NCBI GenBank assembly: GCA_023417635.1
Contig: JAEZFF010000011.1
Coordinates: 1 to 34,808, forward strand
DNA length: 34,808 nt
Origin: Bacillota bacterium
Lineage (GTDB): Bacteria; Bacillota; Clostridia; Oscillospirales; Acutalibacteraceae
Direction: 5' to 3'
Shown here: positions 7,186 to 14,127 of the stretch, piece by piece
How positions within the stretch are numbered: position 1 is the first letter of the stretch
Layout: each line of letters begins with the position of its first letter
The notes under the pieces: model-generated
Told to the model about the DNA's origin: nothing
The model's input: the letters and a program-made list of their open reading frames with translations, nothing else
Databases searched by the model: none
Program-made: the position numbers and the translations under genes

Positions 7186-7479
7186 ATGAACTCAGTTATT
7201 CGTGTAAACAAGGATGACAATCTCGTAACATGCCTGCGGGAGGTAAAGAAGGGGGAAGCAGTTACACTGGACGGCCAGACCTACACAGCAAAAAGCGATA
7301 TTCCAAAGTTCCACAAAATGTCCACTGCCGAAATCAAGAAAGGTGAATATTGCTATAAATATGGGCAGGTTATCGGCGTAGCACTGGAAGACCTGCATCC
7401 CGGCGATTATGTTCATGTACATAATCTGGCAAGCACCCGCGGACGCGGCGACAAAGACAACACAAAAATGAAGAAGTGA
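7186..7479 (+). CDS. UxaA-family dehydratase, small (SAF-domain) subunit
   Basis: This 97-residue protein corresponds to the SAF domain that forms the N-terminus of altronate/galactarate dehydratases and the small subunit of split members such as sulfolactate sulfo-lyase. The SAF-like pattern is VRVNKDDN, LREVKKGEAVTL, KKGEYCYKYGQVIGVALEDLHPGDYVHVHNL. It would act with the large subunit encoded 12 nt downstream. AAAGGAG precedes the ATG by 7 nt. Its size fits a split two-gene enzyme, so the missing large domain is no truncation. The substrate is not defined by sequence; an acidic sugar is likely from the neighbours. Confidence 0.88.
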   Translation: MNSVIRVNKDDNLVTCLREVKKGEAVTLDGQTYTAKSDIPKFHKMSTAEIKKGEYCYKYGQVIGVALEDLHPGDYVHVHNLASTRGRGDKDNTKMKK

Positions 7480-7491
7480 GAGGTGTAAATT

Positions 7492-8655
7492 ATGAAATTA
7501 ATGGGTTATAGACGCAAAAACGGCCAATTTGGTGTCAGAAATTATCTGCTCATTCTGCCTACTTCTGTTTGTGCAACGGATACCGCTGAAAAAATTGCCG
7601 CTCAGGTTCCCGGAGCCATCTCAGTGCCAAACCAGCACGGCTGCTGCCAGATTGGTTCCGACCAAATGCAGACCCAGCGCACACTGGAGAACTTCGCCAG
7701 AAATGCGAATGTGGGCGCGGTTTTGGTCGTTGGCTTAGGCTGTGACGGCATTCAGGCTGAAACGGTTGCTGAAAACCTGAGCAATATGCAGAAGCCGGTC
7801 GAAGCAATTACGATTCAAAAATGCGGCGGAACACTGAAAGCGATTGCTGTCGGTGCTGAAATTGCCGCCCGCATGTCGGCAGAGCTTTCCACTCAGGAAA
7901 AAGTGGAAGGCGATTTAAGCGAAATCATTCTGGGCATGGAATGCGGTGGCTCCGACCCAACAAGCGGACTTGCTGCAAACCCAGTCATCGGGTATGTTTC
8001 AGACAAACTTGTTTCTCTTGGCGGCAGCAGCATTCTCAGCGAAACCACTGAAGTCATCGGTGCCGAGCACCTTTTAGCAAAACGCTTTGCCGACCCTGAA
8101 CAGAGGAAAAAGTTCCTGCGCATGGTTTCAGACTGCGAGGAACGCGCTATTCGTTTGGGTGAAGACCTGCGCAGCGGCCAGCCTACACCGGGAAATAAGG
8201 CCGGCGGACTTTCTACCATTGAAGAAAAATCCCTTGGCTGTATGTATAAAGCAGGGACAAGTCCCTTTACGGGCGCACTGGAATATTCTGAAGCTCTCCC
8301 GCTGCAAAACAAGGGGCTCTATTTTATGGACACGCCTGGCCAGGACATTGATTCCATTACCGGTATGGCCGCGGGCGGCGCCCAGGTCATGGTATTTTCA
8401 ACCGGACGCGGTACACCAACCGGAAGCCCGATTGCACCGGTTATCAAAGTCACCGGCAATACCGACACGTTCCTAAATATGCCAGACAACCTTGATTTGA
8501 ACGCCGGGCGCATTATTACGGATGGGGCTACGATTCCGCAGATTGGGGAAGAACTTTTCGACATGGTAATCGATGCCTGCAACGGCAAACGCACAAAAGC
8601 AGAAACACTGGGGCACCGTGAATTCGGTATTTACAAGGTGACCGGCACGTTCTAA
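7492..8655 (+). CDS. UxaA-family dehydratase, large subunit (altronate/galactarate dehydratase-like)
   Basis: This 387-residue protein covers the GD_AH_second and C-terminal domains of the altronate/galactarate dehydratase superfamily. Recognisable blocks are GYRRKNGQFGVRNY (4-17), NQHGCCQIGSDQ, VVGLGCDGIQAE, ECGGSDPTSGLAANPVIG and TGNTDTFLNMPDNLDLNAGR. Family enzymes remove water from sugar acids with a bound metal; the related SuyB removes sulfite from sulfolactate. The neighbouring C4-acid kinase, PdxA2-like dehydrogenase and KdgT permease favour a hydroxy-acid or sugar-acid substrate. It is probably cytoplasmic and paired with the small subunit. A reaction on tetronates, on a C5/C6 aldonate or on another beta-hydroxy acid cannot be separated here. 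Confidence 0.88.
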   Translation: MKLMGYRRKNGQFGVRNYLLILPTSVCATDTAEKIAAQVPGAISVPNQHGCCQIGSDQMQTQRTLENFARNANVGAVLVVGLGCDGIQAETVAENLSNMQKPVEAITIQKCGGTLKAIAVGAEIAARMSAELSTQEKVEGDLSEIILGMECGGSDPTSGLAANPVIGYVSDKLVSLGGSSILSETTEVIGAEHLLAKRFADPEQRKKFLRMVSDCEERAIRLGEDLRSGQPTPGNKAGGLSTIEEKSLGCMYKAGTSPFTGALEYSEALPLQNKGLYFMDTPGQDIDSITGMAAGGAQVMVFSTGRGTPTGSPIAPVIKVTGNTDTFLNMPDNLDLNAGRIITDGATIPQIGEELFDMVIDACNGKRTKAETLGHREFGIYKVTGTF

Positions 8656-8684
8656 TTGAAAAAGCTGAGGAGGAGTTACCTACC

Positions 8685-9674
8685 ATGAAGATTTTGAAAG
8701 CCGTGAAAAAAATTCCCGGCGGTTTAATGATCGTCCCTTTGCTGCTGGGCGCAGTAATTAATACCTGCTTCCCTGTGGTATGGACGTATTTTGACAATAC
8801 TTTCACCACGTATCTCTGGAAAACCGGCGCCATGCCGCTTTTAGCCGCCTTCCTGTTCTGCAACGGAACAACCATTGACTTTAAGCAGGCTGGCGTTACC
8901 ATGGGCAAAGGCGTTCTCTTGACCGCTGTAAAAGTACTGATTGGCATGGGGCTTGGCATCTGTGTCAACTGTGTGTTTGGGTCAGCAGGTTTTTGGGGTG
9001 TGACGCCACTTGCAATTATTGCGGCAATTTCCAATTCCAACGGCGGCCTGTATGCAGCTTTGGCTGGCGAATACGGCGACGCAACAGATGTTGGCGCTGT
9101 TTCGATTCTTTCCATTAACGACGGCCCGTTTTTCACTCTGTTAGCTTTGGGCGCAGCAGGGTATCAGGTGCCGATTGCTACATTGCTTGGCTGCATTGTC
9201 CCGATTCTCATCGGCTGCATCCTCGGCAATCTGGACCCGGACATCCGTCGTTTCTGTGAGCCGGGCGCTTCCCTCTTGATTCCATTCTTTGCATTCCCAC
9301 TTGGTGCCGGACTGAAACTGACTTCTGTCGTAAAGGCCGGCCCTGCGGGGGTTCTGCTTGGTGTTGCTTCCACAGTAATTACAGGTCTGGCAGGGTATTT
9401 CGTCTACAAACTCATGCGGATGAAACGCCCGGAAGTTGGCGCAGCCATTGGCACAACAGCCGGCAATGCAGCTTCCACACCAGCAGTTGTTGCCGCTGCC
9501 GGAATTGTTTCCGCTTCTGTGAGCGGCCTTGCAACCGTGCAGATTTCTGCAGCCATTATTACAACTGCAATTCTCTGCCCGATTCTTGTGACACTGCTGC
9601 ATAAGCATGAGCAGCATGTTCACCCGGAACATTATGCCGATGCAGTACCAGCAAGTACTCCAGTAAGCACTTAA
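8685..9674 (+). CDS. kdgT: KdgT-family 2-keto-3-deoxygluconate-type permease
   Basis: This 329-residue, strongly hydrophobic protein has about ten membrane segments and KdgT family signatures: IPGGLMIVPLLLGAVINT near the N-terminus, FCNGTTIDFKQAG, AISNSNGGLYAALAGEYGD and TAGNAASTPAVVA. KdgT symports keto-deoxy sugar acids with protons across the cytoplasmic membrane. Here it follows the dehydratase by 29 nt with AGGAGGAG before the ATG, so it is the probable importer of the operon's substrate. Whether that is keto-deoxygluconate itself or a C4 acid is open. The last roughly 25 residues are hydrophilic. Confidence 0.92.
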   Translation: MKILKAVKKIPGGLMIVPLLLGAVINTCFPVVWTYFDNTFTTYLWKTGAMPLLAAFLFCNGTTIDFKQAGVTMGKGVLLTAVKVLIGMGLGICVNCVFGSAGFWGVTPLAIIAAISNSNGGLYAALAGEYGDATDVGAVSILSINDGPFFTLLALGAAGYQVPIATLLGCIVPILIGCILGNLDPDIRRFCEPGASLLIPFFAFPLGAGLKLTSVVKAGPAGVLLGVASTVITGLAGYFVYKLMRMKRPEVGAAIGTTAGNAASTPAVVAAAGIVSASVSGLATVQISAAIITTAILCPILVTLLHKHEQHVHPEHYADAVPASTPVST

Positions 9675-9852
9675 GTGTTAATTTTTCAGTAAAAAGTATA
9701 ATTTATTGGCTTGAAGGATGGCTGGGCTAAGACCAACCGTATCACTGATTCAGCATCTCCTTTTCCAAAGCAGGAACGAAGGTAGCGAACTTTGACAAAG
9801 CCGCTGCCTTCCCTGTTTTCAGAAAACAAATTGAAGAAATAAGGGAAATGAA
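9675..9852 (+). other. 178-nt gap inside the sugar-acid operon, possible coding remnant
   Basis: No intact gene or clear terminator is visible. One frame (about 9784-9851) reads like a protein C-terminus, VANFDKAAAFPVFRKQIEEI, and runs into the kinase start region. Another reads MAGLRPTVSLIQHLLF from 9719. This may be the residue of a deleted gene or chance. Confidence 0.3.
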
Positions 9853-11118
9853 ATGGCCAAACTACTGATATTGGCGGATGATTTTACCGGTGCCTTGGAC
9901 ACCGGCGTCCAATTCGCCGCAAAAGGCGCCTCCACACTGGTGGTGACAAAACCAGACTATGATTTCAGCACAATGCCGAAACAGACCAGCGTTGTTGTCT
10001 TTGACACAGAAACCCGGCATGTTTCTCCGGATGCAGCATACAAAACTGTCTACCGTGCTGCACTGGGTGCAAAAAAAGCAGGGATTCAACATTTTTACAA
10101 GAAAACAGATTCCGCTCTGCGCGGAAATATTGGCCCGGAACTTACCGCTTTAGTGGATGCCACCGGTGCAAGTCGGCTCCATTTTGTGCCGGCTTTCCCA
10201 CGCATGGGCCGGGTTACCAAACAGGGAATTCATTATATTAACGGCGTGCCAGTGGCGGAAAGTGTTTTCGGCCACGACCCGTTTAACCCAGTTACCTGCT
10301 CCGATATTTTAAAAATGGTCAGCGAACAGTCTTCCTGCAAAGTTTCAGGAATCAGCAAATACGTTTTTCCTCCCCAGGAATATGGAATTTCCGTTTATGA
10401 CGCCAGTACCGATGACGACCTGAAAGAAATTGCAGATGGGCTGGCCCAAAGCGGAGAACTTGATTTTCTGGCAGGATGCGCCGGTTTCGCTTCCATGCTT
10501 CCTTCCCTGCTGAATCTCGAGGGTTCCGCACCGTCGATTGGGAAGCTGCCTCAGCGCCTGATGGTCGTCTGCGGAAGCGTCAACCCAATTACAATCGCCC
10601 AGTTGGATGAAGCAGAAAAATCAGGTGTGCCGCGCCTGCGGCTGCTGCCGGAACAAAAGCTGAATCCTTCGTGGGTATCTTCCACAGAAGCGGCTGATGC
10701 ACTGAAGAGCTGGGAAAAGAAATGCAGGGAAAATGAAATCTGCATTTTAGACACCAACAATCCATTCAGCCCGGTAAGCACGGAAAAATATGCTGCTTCA
10801 CTCAACCTGACGCCGGAAGAAACACGGGCGCAGATTTCCCGCAGCATCGGCGGCATGGTAAAATGGATTTTGGAGCAGGGCCTGGAAAGCACACTTCTCG
10901 TGACTGGCGGCGACACCCTGCTGGAAGTAATGAAACAAATCGGGCTGGAACAGATTGTTCCGGTCGGCGAACTGGAGCCCGGAGTCGTCCTTTCCTACTT
11001 CAGTTTTCAAGGAAAAGAATATCCGATTCTAAGCAAATCCGGCGGATTCGGCTCCAAAACATTAATCCTTGACCTAATGAAAAAAATCCGTGAAAATGCT
11101 GCCGGAAAAGATTATTAG
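9853..11118 (+). CDS. Four-carbon acid sugar kinase (DUF1537 family)
   Basis: This 421-residue protein is complete for the DUF1537 kinase family. The N-terminal acid-binding domain carries LADDFTGALDTGVQFA (6-21) and KKTDSALRGNIGPEL (76-90). The C-terminal nucleotide-binding domain carries VVCGSVNPIT, LLVTGGDTLLEVM and KSGGFGSKTLI. Characterised members phosphorylate D-threonate, L-threonate or D-erythronate at O4, and the product is oxidised by PdxA2. A PdxA2-like gene follows at once, which supports the same two-step route here. AAGGGA lies upstream of the ATG. Which tetronate is used cannot be decided from the sequence. Confidence 0.93.
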   Translation: MAKLLILADDFTGALDTGVQFAAKGASTLVVTKPDYDFSTMPKQTSVVVFDTETRHVSPDAAYKTVYRAALGAKKAGIQHFYKKTDSALRGNIGPELTALVDATGASRLHFVPAFPRMGRVTKQGIHYINGVPVAESVFGHDPFNPVTCSDILKMVSEQSSCKVSGISKYVFPPQEYGISVYDASTDDDLKEIADGLAQSGELDFLAGCAGFASMLPSLLNLEGSAPSIGKLPQRLMVVCGSVNPITIAQLDEAEKSGVPRLRLLPEQKLNPSWVSSTEAADALKSWEKKCRENEICILDTNNPFSPVSTEKYAASLNLTPEETRAQISRSIGGMVKWILEQGLESTLLVTGGDTLLEVMKQIGLEQIVPVGELEPGVVLSYFSFQGKEYPILSKSGGFGSKTLILDLMKKIRENAAGKDY

Positions 11119-11158
11119 CCGTCGTTTTTTAAGCATCGAATAAAGAGGGAGTGGTTAC

Positions 11159-12205
11159 TTGAATACAAATCCTATCATTGCTGTTACAATGGGTGACCCT
11201 GCGGGCAATGGCCCGGAAATCACCATAAAAGCTTTTTCCCATTTTGATCTTTATAACTGCTGCCGTCCTCTGGTAATTGGGGATGCAAAAGTACTGGAGC
11301 AGGCAAAGCATTTTGTGGGCAGGCCAGACATAAAAATTCACCGGATTCATCAGGTGGAAGAAGCGCTGTTCCAGCCTGGAACCATTGACGTATTCCATCT
11401 GGAACTGATTTCGGACATTGCGGCCTTCCCCATTGGAAAGGTCAGTACGGAAGGCGGAAACGCGGCATTCCAGTGTGTTGCCAAAGCAATCGAGCTGGCG
11501 ATGGCCGGAAAAGTAGATGCGAACGTGACAAACGCGCTGAATAAAGAAGCCATGAATCTTGCTCTTGCACCAAAAGGGCTTCATTTCGACGGTCATACAG
11601 AAATATACGCTACGTATACTCATACAAAAAAATACGCTATGATGCTTGCCTATCATGACCTGAGGGTCGTCCATGTTTCTACTCACTGCAGCCTGCGGGA
11701 AGCCTGTGACCGTGTAAAAAAAGACCGTGTGCTTGAAGTAATTGAAATAGCAGACAAAGCGTGCCGCGACATGGGTATTGCATCACCGAAAGTTGCCGTT
11801 GCAGGCCTGAACCCTCACTGCGGAGAACATGGCCTGTTCGGCCGTGAAGAAATTGATGAAATCATCCCAGCCGTCGAGGCTGCCAAAGAAGAAGGAATTC
11901 AGGCGATTGGCCCTGTCCCGCCCGACAGCGTTTTCTCCGAAGCACTGGGCGGCTGGTACGATATTGTAGTCTGTATGTACCATGATCAAGGCCATATTCC
12001 GTTGAAAACTCTGGGATTTGTTTACGACCGCAAAGCACAGAAATGGAAAGCTGTAGAAGGGGTAAATATTACCCTGGGACTGCCGATTATCCGGACTTCT
12101 GTTGACCATGGGACAGGTTTCGCCGTGGCGGGAAAAGGAACAGCAAATGAGCTGAGCCTTGTCAACGCTATTCAGTATGCTGTTCGAATGGCCAAGAACC
12201 GGTAA
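11159..12205 (+). CDS. pdxA2: PdxA2-type 4-phospho-tetronate dehydrogenase
   Basis: The start is TTG at 11159 with GAGGGAG upstream, giving 348 residues. Signature blocks are VTMGDPAGNGPE (8-19), LHFDGHTEIYA with the metal-binding His, LNPHCGEHGLFG, MYHDQGHIPLKTLGF and TLGLPIIRTSVDHGTGF. These place it in the PdxA family, which oxidises a 4-phospho-hydroxy acid with NAD and decarboxylates it. Next to a DUF1537 kinase such genes usually encode the tetronate enzyme, giving dihydroxyacetone phosphate and CO2, rather than the vitamin B6 enzyme. The gene ends the operon and a terminator follows 21 nt later. A role in pyridoxal synthesis is less likely but not excluded. Confidence 0.9.
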   Translation: MNTNPIIAVTMGDPAGNGPEITIKAFSHFDLYNCCRPLVIGDAKVLEQAKHFVGRPDIKIHRIHQVEEALFQPGTIDVFHLELISDIAAFPIGKVSTEGGNAAFQCVAKAIELAMAGKVDANVTNALNKEAMNLALAPKGLHFDGHTEIYATYTHTKKYAMMLAYHDLRVVHVSTHCSLREACDRVKKDRVLEVIEIADKACRDMGIASPKVAVAGLNPHCGEHGLFGREEIDEIIPAVEAAKEEGIQAIGPVPPDSVFSEALGGWYDIVVCMYHDQGHIPLKTLGFVYDRKAQKWKAVEGVNITLGLPIIRTSVDHGTGFAVAGKGTANELSLVNAIQYAVRMAKNR

Positions 12206-12225
12206 ACCAGAATATTGCTTACTTC

Positions 12226-12254
12226 AAAAGAGCCAATTTGCATTGGCTCTTTTT
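12226..12254 (+). terminator. Terminator of the sugar-acid operon
   Basis: A 12-bp perfect stem (AAAAGAGCCAAT with ATTGGCTCTTTT) and TTGC loop end in a T-run, 21 nt after the pdxA2 stop. Confidence 0.92.
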
Positions 12255-12306
12255 CTTTGTATCCGAAGCCCTGAAAGCTAAACGAATAGAAAAGTCCGCC
12301 GCAATA

Positions 12307-12315
12307 TGATAAAAT
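12307..12315 (+). promoter_or_regulatory. Extended -10 promoter candidate for the dipeptidase gene
   Basis: TGATAAAAT fits the extended -10 form (TG, one base, TAAAAT). No good -35 lies 17 bp upstream. An 18-codon frame (GTG at 12334 to TGA 12390) with GGAG at 12322-12325 follows in the leader. Confidence 0.35.
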
Positions 12316-12407
12316 ACAAATGGAGTGATTAGCGTGCAGAAACATTTCCGCAAAAATAGGAACAAGGCGCTAAGCACTACTACTTTGTGAACGGCGAGGA
12401 AATACTT

Positions 12408-13892
12408 ATGGCTTGTACAACAATTCTGGTTGGCAAAAAAGCATCTTACGATAATTCTACCATGATCGCACGAAACGACGATTCGGGTTCCGGTCATTTT
12501 ACCGCTAAAAAATTTATAACGATTCATCCTGAGGAGCAGCCCGCAGTCTATAAATCCGTGCTTTCCCATGTGGAAATCGAACTGCCGAAAAATCCTATGC
12601 GGTTTACGGCAGTGCCAAATGCCATAAAAGGCGAGGGCATTTGGGCTGCAAGTGGCGTAAACGAGGCAAATGTCGGCATGACGGCCACGGAAACCATTAC
12701 TTCCAACCCAAGAGTGCTGGGGGCGGACCCGCTGGTGGAGTATCATCCGGCAAAAGACGGTCAGCCTGAAGTTGCCGGCGGCATCGGTGAAGAAGATATT
12801 GTTGATATTGTTCTGCCTTACATTCACAGCGCCCGTGAAGGGGTTGAAAGGCTGGGAAGCCTACTGGAAAAATACGGCACTTATGAGATGAACGGCATTG
12901 CCTTTCAGGATGTCAATGAAATCTGGTGGCTGGAAACCATCGGCGGCCATCACTGGATTGCCAGAAAGGTGCCGGATGATGTTTATGTCGTGATGCCGAA
13001 CCAGCTGGGGATTGACCAGTTTGACCTGAAAGATGCACTGACCAAAAAGAAAGACTTTATGTGCTCGGCTGATTTACAGGAATTCATTGAGAAAAACCAT
13101 TTGGACCTGTCGCTGAATGGAAACTTCAATCCGCGGGATGCTTTCGGAAGCCACGATGACGCGGATCACGTTTATAATACGCCGCGCGCCTGGTTTATGC
13201 TGCGGTATTTTAACCCCCGCACAAAAATTTGGGATGGCCCAAATGCGGACTTTACGCCGCGTTCCGACGACCTGCCCTGGTGCATGGTACCAGAGAAGAA
13301 AATCACACCGGAAGATGTAAAATACGCGCTGTCTGCACATTATCAGGGAACGCCGTATGACCCCTATGAACACCAAGGGGATTCATCCACAAAGGGCATT
13401 TTCCGTTCGATTGGCATTAATCGGAACGACTTTATGGCCTTAATTCAGATGCGGCCGGATGTTCCGGAAGAATTCCGTGTGGTGGAGTGGATTGCTTTTG
13501 CTTCCAACACCTTCAATGTATTGGCGCCTTTTTACGCCAATGTGTCCGCAACGCCGGATTATCTTTCCAACACAGGAAAAGATGTTTCAACCGATAATTT
13601 TTACTGGGCCAGCCGCTTAATTGCCGCCATGGCAGACGCGTCTTATGGAAAATCAGTATTCCACATTGAGCGGTACCAACTTGCTGTGCAGTCCAAAGGC
13701 CACGCTCTGATTGACCAGTATGATGAGAAGCTTCGTCAGGAAGCAGATTCCAAAAAACGCGCCGCCCTTCGGGAACAGGCGAATGAGAAAATTGCAAAGA
13801 TGCTGAAAGAGGAAGCCACCGATACATTGGGCCGAATTCTTAATGAACTGAGCAACCAGATGAAAAACGCCTATTCCAGGTCGGACGCTTGA
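12408..13892 (+). CDS. pepD: Peptidase family C69 dipeptidase
   Basis: From the ATG at 12408 this is 494 residues starting MACTTILVGKKASYDNST. In C69 Ntn-hydrolases the cysteine at this position becomes the N-terminal nucleophile; here it is Cys3, so the GTG at 12387, which adds seven residues, is unlikely to be used. Further family blocks are IARNDDSGSGHFTAKKF, GIWAASGVNEANVGMTATE and IWWLETIGGHHWIARKVPDD. The enzyme would cleave dipeptides in the cytoplasm; no signal peptide is visible. The length fits the family. It stands alone between two terminators, so it appears monocistronic and unrelated to the upstream sugar-acid operon. Confidence 0.93.
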   Translation: MACTTILVGKKASYDNSTMIARNDDSGSGHFTAKKFITIHPEEQPAVYKSVLSHVEIELPKNPMRFTAVPNAIKGEGIWAASGVNEANVGMTATETITSNPRVLGADPLVEYHPAKDGQPEVAGGIGEEDIVDIVLPYIHSAREGVERLGSLLEKYGTYEMNGIAFQDVNEIWWLETIGGHHWIARKVPDDVYVVMPNQLGIDQFDLKDALTKKKDFMCSADLQEFIEKNHLDLSLNGNFNPRDAFGSHDDADHVYNTPRAWFMLRYFNPRTKIWDGPNADFTPRSDDLPWCMVPEKKITPEDVKYALSAHYQGTPYDPYEHQGDSSTKGIFRSIGINRNDFMALIQMRPDVPEEFRVVEWIAFASNTFNVLAPFYANVSATPDYLSNTGKDVSTDNFYWASRLIAAMADASYGKSVFHIERYQLAVQSKGHALIDQYDEKLRQEADSKKRAALREQANEKIAKMLKEEATDTLGRILNELSNQMKNAYSRSDA

Positions 13893-14012
13893 CCGAAACA
13901 TGACGCTGTACCGGTTCCATAAATCTGGCAATTCACTCTCTTAAATTGGGACTGCTGCTATAATCCTTAAAACCAATTTTCTTTAGCACATCCCATAAAA
14001 TGTGATACATTA

Positions 14013-14058
14013 AGGAACGGCAAGGCCTCTCCGAAGAATCGGAAGCCTTGCCGTTCCT
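14013..14058. terminator. Hairpin between convergent dipeptidase and P-type ATPase genes
   Basis: A 14-bp perfect stem (AGGAACGGCAAGGC with its complement at 14045-14058) encloses an 18-nt loop with a further CCG/CGG pair. The flanking T-runs are weak. It probably serves as a shared terminator between the two convergent genes. Confidence 0.7.
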
Positions 14059-14127
14059 GTATTTTATAGCGATACCACAGACTCATTCTCACGCCCTGCC
14101 GAATTTGCATCCCATGCTTGCCCGTAT

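Noticed and set aside
11159..12205. PdxA of vitamin B6 synthesis
   Set aside because: The family fits, but the adjacent DUF1537 kinase and sugar-acid operon favour the PdxA2 tetronate role; no other B6 gene is nearby.
12219..12827. 202-codon minus-strand open frame
   Set aside because: Antisense to the dipeptidase gene; it spans the operon terminator and has no protein family features.
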